Assembly: GCA_052168315.1 (NCBI GenBank)
Contig: JBQLZO010000043.1
Coordinates: 62,001 to 126,000 of the forward strand
Reading direction: 5' to 3'
DNA length: 64,000 nt
From: JBQLZO01 sp052168315
Lineage (GTDB): Bacteria; Planctomycetota; Phycisphaerae; Phycisphaerales; UBA1924
Made by a program: the position numbers and the translations under genes. Shown here piece by piece: positions 24,514 to 33,098 of the stretch; positions within the stretch are counted from its first letter, which is position 1; each line of letters starts with the position of its first letter. The notes beneath the pieces are model-generated. The model ran no database searches. It saw only the letters and a program-made list of their open reading frames with translations, and was not told the DNA's origin.

Positions 24514-25020
24514 ATGGAAGCTGCGACGAATGAGATGATGAATGACGACCGCTCCGGTGGCAACGACGACCTGCTGCAGCTCGTGAGCTTCGTGGTGGGC
24601 GCGGAGGAGTTCGCGGTGCCGATCCTGTCGGTGCACGAGATCAACCGGATGATGGAGATCACTCGAGTGCCGCAGAGCCCGCCGTTCGTGGAGGGCGTGA
24701 TCAACCTGCGCGGGAAGATCATCCCGGTGGTGGACCTGCGGAAGCGCTTCGGGATGATGGGCTCGGAGCAGACCTCGGAGCACCGGATCGTGGTGGTCGA
24801 GGTTTCGAAGCGGGTGGTCGGGTTCACCGTCGACCGCGTGAACGAGGTGCTGCGGATCCCGGCGAGCATCGTCGAGCCGCCGCCGCCGATGATCTCGAGC
24901 ATCGACTCGGAGTATGTCAAGGCGGTGGGCAAGCTGGACGACCGCCTGCTGATCCTGCTGGACCTCCAGAAGCTGTTCGAGCGTTCGGCGTTGAAGGAGC
25001 TGGACGCGATGGCCGCCTGA
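24514..25020 (+). CDS. cheW: Chemotaxis coupling protein CheW
   Basis: Links receptors to CheA. 168 residues forming a single CheW SH3-like double barrel: LVSFVVGAEEFAVPILSVHEI, then EGVINLRGKIIPVVDLRKRFG and VVEVSKRVVGFTVDRVNEVL, with a C-terminal DDRLLILLDLQKLF. The chosen ATG (MEAATNEMM) has CAGGAG 8 bp upstream; the open frame runs 78 bp further but lacks a site there. 74 bp after the chemoreceptor gene. Confidence 0.96.
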   Translation: MEAATNEMMNDDRSGGNDDLLQLVSFVVGAEEFAVPILSVHEINRMMEITRVPQSPPFVEGVINLRGKIIPVVDLRKRFGMMGSEQTSEHRIVVVEVSKRVVGFTVDRVNEVLRIPASIVEPPPPMISSIDSEYVKAVGKLDDRLLILLDLQKLFERSALKELDAMAA

Positions 25021-25088
25021 GCGTGCGGGGGCGGGGCGGAGGCGGGTCGCGACGGCGACGCCGTGGTACCCTGATGGATGAGGATCGC

Positions 25089-25946
25089 ATGAGCAGAACG
25101 GCTATCAAACTCACCGACGCGGAGTTCAAGTCGCTGCGCGACATCATCTATAAGCGCAGCGGGATCGCGTTCCAGGAGAGCAAGCGGTATGTGCTCGAGA
25201 GCCGGCTGGCGCGCCGGCTCGACGAGCTGGAGATGGACAACTTCGATCAGTACATCGCCTACCTGACGATGGGCCCGTACCAGATGGAAGAGTTCCAGGA
25301 GATGTTCAACCGGATCACGATCAACGAGACATCGTTCTTCCGGAACGAGCCGCAGCTCAATGTGTTCGAGACGCAGGTGCTGCCCGAGCTGCTGGAGAAG
25401 CGGAAGGGCTCGCGGCGGCTGCGGATCTGGTCGGCCGCGTGCTCTTCCGGCGAGGAGCCGTACACGATCGCGATGCAGCTGCACCGGACGCTGGGGATCC
25501 GGCTGGCGGACTGGAACATCGAGATCCTGGGCACGGACATCTCGGAGAAGGTGCTGGGGATCGCGCAGGGCGGGCGGTACACCTCGTTCTCGTTCCGGTC
25601 GGTGAACCCGCTGATCCAGCAGAAGTACTTCCGCCCGGAGGGGGCCGACTGGGTGATCCGGGATGACATCAGGCAGATGGTGAGCTTCGAGCTGCACAAC
25701 CTGAAGGATGCGCTGGCGGCGAAGCGTCGTGGCGTCTGGGATGTGATCTTCTGCCGGAATGTGCTGATCTACTTCGACGATGGCATGAAGCGGCAGTGCG
25801 CCCAGACCTTCCATGATTGCCTGGCCGATGATGGATACCTGTTCATCGGGCACAGCGAGACGCTTCGGAACCTCTGCGTGCCGCTGGCGCAGATCCCATC
25901 GCCGCAGGCCTTCGCGTACCAGAAAAGCAAAGGGGGTGGCGCGTGA
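25089..25946 (+). CDS. cheR: Chemotaxis protein methyltransferase CheR
   Basis: S-adenosylmethionine-dependent methylation of receptor glutamates. 285 residues: N-terminal four-helix domain (about 8-80), then the methyltransferase fold with NETSFFRNEPQL, the SAM loop IWSAACSSGEEPYTIAM, ILGTDISEKVL and DVIFCRNVLIYFD. The ATG for MSRTAIKL is preferred because ATGAGG sits 6 bp upstream; an ATG 15 bp earlier is possible. The 3' end overlaps the cheA GTG. Confidence 0.96.
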   Translation: MSRTAIKLTDAEFKSLRDIIYKRSGIAFQESKRYVLESRLARRLDELEMDNFDQYIAYLTMGPYQMEEFQEMFNRITINETSFFRNEPQLNVFETQVLPELLEKRKGSRRLRIWSAACSSGEEPYTIAMQLHRTLGIRLADWNIEILGTDISEKVLGIAQGGRYTSFSFRSVNPLIQQKYFRPEGADWVIRDDIRQMVSFELHNLKDALAAKRRGVWDVIFCRNVLIYFDDGMKRQCAQTFHDCLADDGYLFIGHSETLRNLCVPLAQIPSPQAFAYQKSKGGGA

Positions 25947-28297
25947 TTCCCGAGGGCATGGACGAGAGCCTGATGCAGGAGTTCCTGACCGAGGCCGGCG
26001 AGCTGATCGAATCGCTCGATGCGGACCTGGTGGAGCTGGAGAGCGATCCGGGCTCGAAGGAGTTGCTGGATTCGATCTTTCGTGCGCTGCACACGATCAA
26101 GGGCGCGGCGTCGTTCCTGGCGCTGACGAACCTGATCGAGTTCGCGCACGCGGCCGAGGATGCGCTGAACCGGATGCGGAAGGGCGAGCTCTCGGTTGAT
26201 CAGGGCGTGGTCGATGTGATGCTGCGGAGCGTGGATGTGATCCGTGCGCAGCTCGACGATCTTGGGAACGGTGAGCAGCCGCGCAAGGGACCGGGGGAGC
26301 TGCTGGACCGGCTGCGGGCTCTGGCCTCGGGGCAGGAGCCCGCGGGCGGCGTTCCGGTGAGCACCCCGGTCGCCGCCGGCGGCGGGGCCGGGGACGGCGG
26401 GTCCGATGCGGGCGGCATGCGGGTGTGCGCGAGCGGCCCGCTCGGCGCATCGGTCAGCGCGATCGTTCTGCCGGCGGAGAAGCTGGATGTGCTGCCGTTC
26501 ATGGCATCGGACCTGCGTGACTCTCTGCGTTCGTTCGCTGACGCGGTTGCTCGGGTTGGCGCGGATGAGGATCGCTCGGCGGTGAGCGCTTCTCTGAGCG
26601 ATGCGGTCGGGTCGATGCGGGTGGTGGCGGAGTTCTTCGAGTTCGGGCCGCTGCTCGGGCTGCTCGGGATCGCGGCTTCGGGGGCGTCGGGGGTGGAGAG
26701 CGCTGCGGCGCCCGCGCTGCCAGCGCTTCGGGGGCGGCTGGCCGCGGTGGGCACGCTGATCGCGCACGCGGCGGATGGGATCGAGCGGCAGGAGATGCTG
26801 GAGTGGGCGATCGACACGCTCGCGGAGCGCACGGATGCGCTCTCGGCGGGCGAATCGCTTCCGGCGGACCTGGCGGGGGATCCCGGCGATCCGGTGGGTG
26901 TGCTGGCGCTCGACGGGATCGGCGAGCCGGAGGCGGATGAGGATGAGGTGTGCGATGGGGCGGGGGCGGTCGCGGGCACGATCGGTGGCGCGGGTTCGTC
27001 CGCGCCCTCCGGCGGCGCGGGCGAGGGCGATGACGATGGAGCGCGGCGCCGCGCGCCCGCCGGCGGCGAGCAGACGGTGCGGGTCGAGGTCGAGCGGCTG
27101 GAAGCGCTGATGAACCTGGTCGGCGAGATGGTGCTGGCCAAGAACCAGGTGCTCGGGCTCTCGCGTCATCTGAGCACGCTGAAGCTCCCGCAGGAGACGC
27201 ACGAGAGCATCAACGCGACGACCTCGGACCTGGACCGGCTGACCTCTGAGCTTCAGATGGCGGTGATGCGCACGCGCATGCAGCCTCTGAACAAGCTGTT
27301 CGGGAAGTACCCGCGGCTGATCCGCGATCTCGGCCGGAAGACGGCCAAGCGGGTCGAGCTGGTGGTGGTGGGCGGTGACACCGAGGTGGACAAGTCGGTG
27401 CTGGAGCTGCTGGCCGACCCGCTGGTGCACATCCTCCGGAACTCGGTGGACCACGGGATGGAACTGCCCGGCGACCGGGTGGCGAGCGGGAAGCCGGAGT
27501 TCGGGACGATCACGGTCTCGGCCGAGCACCAGGGCGGGCACGTGTGCGTGCGGATCCTGGACGATGGCCGCGGTATCGACGCCCGGAAGATCGGGCAGAA
27601 GGCCATCGAGAAGGGGCTCGCATCGGCGGAGCAGGTGGCGGGGATGTCGGACCGGGAGATCTACCGGTTCATTTTCGCGGCGGGCTTCTCGACGGCCGAG
27701 CAGGTGTCGGATCTCTCGGGGCGGGGCGTCGGGATGGATGTGGTGCGGACGAATGTGTCGAAGCTGGGCGGCGAGATCGGTGTCGACTCTACGCTCGGGC
27801 AGGGCACGACGATCGAGATCATGATCCCTCTGACGGTGGCGATCCTTCCGGCGATGATGGTGAGCGTGGGCGTTGGCGAGTACGCGATCCCGATCGCATC
27901 GATCCTCGAGATCGTGGGGCTGCGGGGCGCGGAGCAGGGGACGATCTCGAAGAAGCCGGTGCTGAGGCTGCGGGACGATGTGCTCCCGTTGATCGATCTG
28001 ACGAGCATGCTCGGCGAGTCGTGCCGGCGCGAAGATGGTGGTTTTGTCGTCGTTGTCCAGGTCGGACAGGAGCGGGTGGGGCTGGTGGTCGATCGACTGA
28101 TCGGGCAGCGCGAGGTGGTGATCAAGCCTCTGGAGGACGAGTTCACCGTGGGTGGCCCGTTCAGCGGCGCGACCATCCGCGAGGATGGCGATGTGAGCCT
28201 GATCCTCGATGTTGTCCAGATCGTCAGGATGAACCAGTCATCGTGCCAGGGCCGGGCACACAGCCAATCGGGCGCGCCGGCGCGGATCGCGGCGTGA
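25943..28297 (+). CDS. cheA: Chemotaxis histidine kinase CheA
   Basis: 784 residues. Hpt domain with phosphorylated His50 (FRALHTIKGAASFLAL). A long Ala/Gly-rich region (about 110-370) holds no recognisable P2 domain. Dimerisation helix about 375-440 (VEVERLEALMNLVGEMVLAKNQ); ATPase with N-box LLADPLVHILRNSVDHGME, G1 DDGRGID and G2 SGRGVGMDVV; C-terminal CheW-like domain (YAIPIASILEI...PLIDLTSMLG). Start is a GTG that overlaps the cheR stop and has AAGGGGGTGG upstream. Residues 130-360 could be a degenerate second module, since it contains a helix-rich stretch around ESAAAPALPALRGRLAAVG. Confidence 0.97.
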   Translation: MIPEGMDESLMQEFLTEAGELIESLDADLVELESDPGSKELLDSIFRALHTIKGAASFLALTNLIEFAHAAEDALNRMRKGELSVDQGVVDVMLRSVDVIRAQLDDLGNGEQPRKGPGELLDRLRALASGQEPAGGVPVSTPVAAGGGAGDGGSDAGGMRVCASGPLGASVSAIVLPAEKLDVLPFMASDLRDSLRSFADAVARVGADEDRSAVSASLSDAVGSMRVVAEFFEFGPLLGLLGIAASGASGVESAAAPALPALRGRLAAVGTLIAHAADGIERQEMLEWAIDTLAERTDALSAGESLPADLAGDPGDPVGVLALDGIGEPEADEDEVCDGAGAVAGTIGGAGSSAPSGGAGEGDDDGARRRAPAGGEQTVRVEVERLEALMNLVGEMVLAKNQVLGLSRHLSTLKLPQETHESINATTSDLDRLTSELQMAVMRTRMQPLNKLFGKYPRLIRDLGRKTAKRVELVVVGGDTEVDKSVLELLADPLVHILRNSVDHGMELPGDRVASGKPEFGTITVSAEHQGGHVCVRILDDGRGIDARKIGQKAIEKGLASAEQVAGMSDREIYRFIFAAGFSTAEQVSDLSGRGVGMDVVRTNVSKLGGEIGVDSTLGQGTTIEIMIPLTVAILPAMMVSVGVGEYAIPIASILEIVGLRGAEQGTISKKPVLRLRDDVLPLIDLTSMLGESCRREDGGFVVVVQVGQERVGLVVDRLIGQREVVIKPLEDEFTVGGPFSGATIREDGDVSLILDVVQIVRMNQSSCQGRAHSQSGAPARIAA

Positions 28298-28312
28298 CCC
28301 AGGGAGCGGGAC

Positions 28313-28831
28313 ATGGATCAGAGCTATATCACGGCATTCGTGAAGTCGACGCGCAGCATCTTCGAGACGATGCTCCAGATGCCGGTGGAGATCGGGTCTC
28401 CGAGCGTGTGCAATGCGGCGCCGGAGGCGTTCGATGTCTCGGCGGTGATCGGGCTGCAGGGCGATGTGGGCGGGAGCGTGCTGCTCTCGTTCCCGCGGAC
28501 GACGGCCGAGCGGCTCGTGTCGGTTTTCACGGGGGTCGAGTTCAGCGGTGAGAACGAGGATCTTTCCGACGCGGTCGGGGAGCTCGTGAACATCATCGCG
28601 GGCGGCGCGAAAGCGCAGTTCGACGGGCAGAAGGTAGGGCTGGGTATCCCGTCCGTGGTGATCGGGGCCGAGCACGCGGTGTTCGGCTCCCGGGATGTGG
28701 TGCGGGTGGCGATCCCGTGCTCGTGCGACTGCGGCGAGTTCATGCTCGAGATCGCTCTCAAGTCCTACGCGCAGAATCCCAGCACCGACAAGTCCGCGGC
28801 GGGGAAGGCCTCGTCCAGCCCGGCGGCGTGA
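28313..28831 (+). CDS. cheX: Chemotaxis phosphatase CheX
   Basis: CheY-P phosphatase of the CheC/CheX/FliY family. 172 residues with one active-site motif: GELVNIIAGGAKAQF, where Glu90 and Asn93 are the catalytic pair. Only a single such helix is present, as in CheX and unlike two-site CheC. Last ~15 residues are Ser/Ala-rich. CAGGGAG precedes the ATG. Placed immediately before cheY, its expected substrate. No cheZ, cheC or cheD in the operon. Confidence 0.88.
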   Translation: MDQSYITAFVKSTRSIFETMLQMPVEIGSPSVCNAAPEAFDVSAVIGLQGDVGGSVLLSFPRTTAERLVSVFTGVEFSGENEDLSDAVGELVNIIAGGAKAQFDGQKVGLGIPSVVIGAEHAVFGSRDVVRVAIPCSCDCGEFMLEIALKSYAQNPSTDKSAAGKASSSPAA

Positions 28832-28850
28832 GAGAGAGGAGCAAGGCGTC

Positions 28851-29222
28851 ATGAAGATCCTGCTTGTTGATGACTCGAAGACCATGCGGAACATCCAGCG
28901 CGGAATCCTCGCTCAGATGGGGCACACCGAGGTCCAGGAAGCGTGCGACGGCCTGGATGCGCTGAGCAAGGTGGGCTCGTTCGAGCCGGACCTGCTGCTG
29001 GTGGACTGGAACATGCCGAACATGGACGGCCTGTCGTTCGTGAAGAAGTACCGGACGACGGGCGCCCGGACGCCGATCATCATGGTCACGACGGAGGCCG
29101 AAAAGTCTCGCGTGATCGAGGCGATCAAGGCCGGCGTGAACAACTATGTGGTGAAGCCGTTTACGCCCGATGTGCTCTCGCAGCGCATCGAGGAGACCCT
29201 CGCACGCTGTAAGGCCGCCTGA
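28851..29222 (+). CDS. cheY: Chemotaxis response regulator CheY
   Basis: 123-residue receiver that carries the phosphate signal to the flagellar switch. MKILLVDDSKTMRNIQR (acidic Asp7/Asp8), phosphorylation site Asp52 in LLVDWNMPNMDG, Thr80 in IIMVTTEAEK and Lys102 in VVKPFTPD. AGAGAGAGGAG is a strong ribosome-binding site 7 bp upstream. A usual-length CheY with no extra domains. Confidence 0.96.
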   Translation: MKILLVDDSKTMRNIQRGILAQMGHTEVQEACDGLDALSKVGSFEPDLLLVDWNMPNMDGLSFVKKYRTTGARTPIIMVTTEAEKSRVIEAIKAGVNNYVVKPFTPDVLSQRIEETLARCKAA

Positions 29223-29245
29223 GCGGCCACGAGGCCGGTGAGATC

Positions 29246-30769
29246 ATGGCCGGGGAGAAGAACTCGGATATCCGGGTCTCGGTCCCAAGCGATGGCTCGA
29301 TCGCGGAGCTGTTATTTCCGGCTGGATTCGATCCCGCGTGCGTGAGCGCGGAGTTGTGCTGCGCGCTGCTCATGCAGGCCGGCGTCGTGATCAACGAGCG
29401 CGTGACGCAGCGGGTCGCCCAGATCCTCGGCGAGGTGACGCCGGGGGCGGACCAGCGGGTGGTGGTGGCGAGCCAGAACAAGCCGATCCACGGCCGGGAT
29501 GGGTGGATCGAGTGGCTCCTGCCGGAACTGGCCGACGCGTTGAGCGTCGGCGGCGGGAGCGGGAACGGGTCCGACGATGGGGATCTGGCGGCGTCCGCGG
29601 GCGCGGAAGCGGACGCGGATGGGGTGGACGGGGATGAGGCGGAGAACCACTACGAGCGCTCGGCCTTCGTCATGGTCGAGGCCGGGATGCCGATCGCGCG
29701 GATCCATCCGCCGACGATGGGCGATGACGGGGCGGATGTGCGGGGGCGGATCCTGGCCGCGAAGCAGGGCAAGCCCGCCCCGCTGAAGCACGATGCGTCC
29801 GCGAGCCTGAATTCATCGGGTGTGCTCACGGCGGAGGTGAGCGGTGCGCTGGTTCGTTCGGGATGCACGGTTCGAATCACGAGCATGCTCGACATCGCGG
29901 AGTCGGTGGACTTCTCGACGGGCAACATCGAGTTCGAGGGCAGCGTGCGGGTTCGCAGGAGCATCAAGGATCTGTTCGAGGTGCGCTGCCGCGGCACGCT
30001 GGAGGTGGGAGGGCTCGTGGAAGCGGCGACGATCGAGTGCGGTGGGGACCTGCTCGCGCGCGGCGGCGTGGCCGGTCGGGAGCGGGGAAGCCTGGTGTGC
30101 GGCGCGAATGCGCACGCGAAGTACTTCGATGCCACCACGATCGATGTCCGTGGTGTGCTGTCGTTTGACCGCGAGCTGATCAATTGCGAGACGGTGGTCT
30201 ACGCGGGGATCGATGCGCCGCGGGGTTCGATCATCGGCGGCGGGCTGTCGGTGGTCGGCGCGGTGCATGTGGCCACGATCGGGTCGAAGGGTGGAACGCG
30301 GACGGTGCTTCGTCTCGGATCCGTGCCCGATCTCGAGTCGGCGCTGGCTCAGATCGAGCGGCTGAGCGCGGAACTTGAGAAGCGCAGCGCTCAAAGCGCC
30401 AAGGAGCTCAAGAAGCTCTCGGCCCCGGGGCGCAGGCTCACCCCCGATGAGATCGAGCGGCAGACGGAACTGATGTTCATCGGCGAGTCGTTCAGGAAGC
30501 ACGCGTCGCGGCTCGTGGAGGCGAGGCTGCGGGTCGAGGAGAAGATCCGCGAGGTTTCCACGGTGGATGTTCGGATCGACAAGATGCTGTTCCATGGCGT
30601 CCGGTTCGTGTTCGGCGGCACGGAGTGCCGGATCACGCGGGACACGAAGGGCCCGCTCCGGATCGTTCGCGGCGGCGATGGGATGCTGCATGTCCAGCAC
30701 GGGGGCGGGGCGTCGAGGGCTCTGACCGAACTCGGGGAGATCACTCTGGTCGACCGCGCCGCGGCGTGA
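29246..30769 (+). CDS. FapA/DUF342 domain protein in the chemotaxis operon
   Basis: 507-residue protein of the FapA (DUF342) family: an N-terminal alpha/beta part with acidic insert (about 100-130), then GMPIARIHPPTMGDDGADVRG, a long right-handed beta-helix region rich in regular hydrophobic repeats (IEFEGSVRVRRSI, FEVRCRGTLEVGGLVEAATIECGGDLL), and a C-terminal coiled coil (about 350-440) ending in a beta strand domain. The coil has conserved R..LTPDEIERQ. FapA proteins of unknown biochemical role occur near flagellar, chemotaxis and septum genes in Clostridia, Vibrio and others. Here it lies between cheY and cheB, implying a motility link. Start ATG is 24 bp after cheY. Confidence 0.85.
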   Translation: MAGEKNSDIRVSVPSDGSIAELLFPAGFDPACVSAELCCALLMQAGVVINERVTQRVAQILGEVTPGADQRVVVASQNKPIHGRDGWIEWLLPELADALSVGGGSGNGSDDGDLAASAGAEADADGVDGDEAENHYERSAFVMVEAGMPIARIHPPTMGDDGADVRGRILAAKQGKPAPLKHDASASLNSSGVLTAEVSGALVRSGCTVRITSMLDIAESVDFSTGNIEFEGSVRVRRSIKDLFEVRCRGTLEVGGLVEAATIECGGDLLARGGVAGRERGSLVCGANAHAKYFDATTIDVRGVLSFDRELINCETVVYAGIDAPRGSIIGGGLSVVGAVHVATIGSKGGTRTVLRLGSVPDLESALAQIERLSAELEKRSAQSAKELKKLSAPGRRLTPDEIERQTELMFIGESFRKHASRLVEARLRVEEKIREVSTVDVRIDKMLFHGVRFVFGGTECRITRDTKGPLRIVRGGDGMLHVQHGGGASRALTELGEITLVDRAAA

Positions 30770-30815
30770 GCGCTGAGTGGTTACCAAGGGGTGCGAAACC
30801 GCCGATAGATCCGGC

Positions 30816-32009
30816 ATGGCTGCAGGTCAGGCTCCCAACCGGATCCGTGCGTTGGTGGTGGACGATTCGGCGTTCATGCGCCGTGCGATCTCGAACATGC
30901 TCGGGTCGGACGCCGGCATCGAGGTGGTGGGGACCGCGTCGAACGGTCGGATCGCGATCGAGAAGATCAAGGCGCTCAAGCCCGACATCGTGACGATGGA
31001 CATCGAGATGCCCGTGCTCGACGGCATCTCGGCGCTGAAGATCATCATGGTTGAGTGCCCGGCGAATGTGATCGTGATCTCATCGCTGACCCAGGCGGGC
31101 TCGCAGGCCGCGCTGGATGCGCTGGCGGCCGGGGCCGCGGACGTGCTGGCCAAGGACCACTCGACGGTGTCGGACACGATCATGGATCTGCGCGACGACC
31201 TCGTGGCCAAGGCGCGATCGATCGCTCGGCGGGATCCGACCCGGCGGCGGCCCTCGCTGCGCCGGCTGGACTCTCACCATGCGCCCCAGGCGGGGGGACC
31301 ATCCGCGGCGTCCGGCGGCGCCTCGCCCGGAGCGGATCGACACGATCCGGAGATGTCCATCGGGGGGACGATCCGCATCGGCTCGCGACGGTTCCGCGCG
31401 ACCCCGGTGGACCTGGTGTGCATCGGATCCAGCACGGGCGGTCCCGGTGTGGTGGAGGAGATCATCCGGGCGCTCCCGCGTGATCTGCGTGTGCCCGTGG
31501 TGGTGGCGCAGCACATGCCGTACATGTTCACGAAGTCGATGTCCGAGCGGTTCGATACGCTGGCGACCGTGCCGGTGATCCACGCGCAGGATCGGATGCC
31601 GATCGAGCCGGGGAGGGTGTACATCGCGCCGGGGGGGAGCCATCTGCAATTGGTTCGGCGTGCGGGGAAGATCTTGGCGAGCGTCGGCCCGGGGCCGGAG
31701 GGGTTCATCTATCGCCCGTCGGTCGATGTGCTGTTCGCCTCGGCGGCGGAGCTGCCGGGGATCACCTGCCTCGGGGTGGTGCTGACGGGGATGGGGTCCG
31801 ACGGCGCTGATGGCGCTGAGAAACTGGCGCGGCTCGGGTCGCCGATCATCGCGCAGGATCAGGACACGAGCGTGGTGTACGGGATGCCGAAGGCGGTGGT
31901 CGAGCGAGGCATCGCATCGGCGGTGATGCCTCCCGCGGCGATCGCGGCGGCCGTGGCGCAGGCGGCGGGCCCGATCGGGGCGGCGCACGATTCCCGGCGC
32001 GCGGGTTGA
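30816..32009 (+). CDS. cheB: Chemotaxis protein-glutamate methylesterase CheB
   Basis: Demethylates chemoreceptors once phosphorylated by CheA. 397 residues: receiver domain with Asp62 in VTMDIEMPVLDG; linker of low complexity; catalytic domain with Ser in CIGSSTGGPGVVEEI, His in VAQHMPYMFTKSM and Asp in LTGMGSDGADGAEKL. The ATG gives a normal CheB N-terminus (RIRALVVDDSAFMRR) but has only a weak ribosome-binding site, so an in-frame GTG at 30777 is possible. Last chemotaxis gene; ends 9 bp from a convergent gene. Confidence 0.96.
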   Translation: MAAGQAPNRIRALVVDDSAFMRRAISNMLGSDAGIEVVGTASNGRIAIEKIKALKPDIVTMDIEMPVLDGISALKIIMVECPANVIVISSLTQAGSQAALDALAAGAADVLAKDHSTVSDTIMDLRDDLVAKARSIARRDPTRRRPSLRRLDSHHAPQAGGPSAASGGASPGADRHDPEMSIGGTIRIGSRRFRATPVDLVCIGSSTGGPGVVEEIIRALPRDLRVPVVVAQHMPYMFTKSMSERFDTLATVPVIHAQDRMPIEPGRVYIAPGGSHLQLVRRAGKILASVGPGPEGFIYRPSVDVLFASAAELPGITCLGVVLTGMGSDGADGAEKLARLGSPIIAQDQDTSVVYGMPKAVVERGIASAVMPPAAIAAAVAQAAGPIGAAHDSRRAG

Positions 32010-32018
32010 GCGGTGTTG

Positions 32019-33053
32019 CTACTCGGCGCTGGTGGCGCGCTTGAGGCGGTCGTGGATGGCCGCCCAGATGCCGTCGGTGCGTGCGGGTCGCTCGATGAGA
32101 ATGAGGTCGGGGGCCGCATCGTCGGCGCGTCGGAGCGCGGCGTAGAGCGCGTGCGCGTAGGCGGAAGCGTCGGCGGGCATCGTCTCGGTGTGGATGAGGC
32201 GGCTGCCGAGCGATCGCTGGAACGCATCGACGAGCGGGGGCGAGGCGAGCAGGGCGACGCGTTCGGCGGGGATGCCCGGATGGATGTGAGGCGCCGGATC
32301 CGTCCCGGGGTTGATCAGGATCGCGCGGGCGTTTGGTGCGTAGTGGCGCGCGAGGAGCCCGGGGCTGGCGTGCGCAGCGCCCTCCGGCTGGTCGGGCGCG
32401 GCGGGACCGAGTTCCGCGAGCGGTTGATCCAGCGCCTCGGAGATGGCGTGCGCTTGCACGAAACCGGGGCGGAGGATGCGCGGCGAGGCGTCGGCGAGCC
32501 AGACGACTGTGGATTCGATGCCGCGTCGGCATGGGCCGCCGTCGAGGATCATGACGCGGTCGTCGCGCCCGAACGCCTGTCGGACATGCTCGGCGGTGGT
32601 GGGGCTGACCATTCCGGACCGGTTGGCGCTTGGGCCGACGATCGGGGCTCCGAACCTGGCGATGAGTTTGAGGGCGGTCGGGTGATCGGGGATCCGGATC
32701 GCGACGGTGTCGCCGCCGGATGTGACGAGGTCGGGCACGATTGCCGCCCTGGGAAGCACGAGCGTGAGCGGGCCGGGCCAGAAGCGCTCGGCCAGTCTCG
32801 CGGCCGACTCGGGCCACGAACGGCAGACTCCTCGGGCCATGTGCGTGTCGTGGACATGGACGATCAAGGGATTGCTGGCGGGTCTGCCCTTGAGCGCGAA
32901 GACGAGCGAGACAGCGCTCTCGTCGAGCGCGCTGGCGCCGAGGCCGTACACGGTCTCTGTCGGGAACGCGACGACCCGGCCGGCGCGGAGCGTGTCGGCG
33001 GCGCGGCTGATCATCGCATCATCCGCCTGATCGCCGGGGGATGGATACGGCAT
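32019..33053 (-). CDS. tsaC: L-threonylcarbamoyladenylate synthase (Sua5/YrdC family)
   Basis: Makes threonylcarbamoyl-AMP for the universal t6A37 tRNA modification. 344 residues: YrdC catalytic domain (1-~200) with GRVVAFPTETVYGLGA, LVFALKGRPASNPLIVHV, FWPGPLTLVLP and PIVGPSANRSG, then the C-terminal Sua5 domain with SPGLLARHYAPNA. Length fits the two-domain Sua5 type, not the short TsaC type. The inner ATG is chosen because CCGGAG lies 6 bp upstream of it; the outer ATG at 33059 would be too close to that site. Confidence 0.95.
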   Translation of the reverse strand: MPYPSPGDQADDAMISRAADTLRAGRVVAFPTETVYGLGASALDESAVSLVFALKGRPASNPLIVHVHDTHMARGVCRSWPESAARLAERFWPGPLTLVLPRAAIVPDLVTSGGDTVAIRIPDHPTALKLIARFGAPIVGPSANRSGMVSPTTAEHVRQAFGRDDRVMILDGGPCRRGIESTVVWLADASPRILRPGFVQAHAISEALDQPLAELGPAAPDQPEGAAHASPGLLARHYAPNARAILINPGTDPAPHIHPGIPAERVALLASPPLVDAFQRSLGSRLIHTETMPADASAYAHALYAALRRADDAAPDLILIERPARTDGIWAAIHDRLKRATSAE

Positions 33054-33098
33054 GGACATCTCCGGAACCGGCGCGACGCGTGGCGGTCTGCCGATCGA

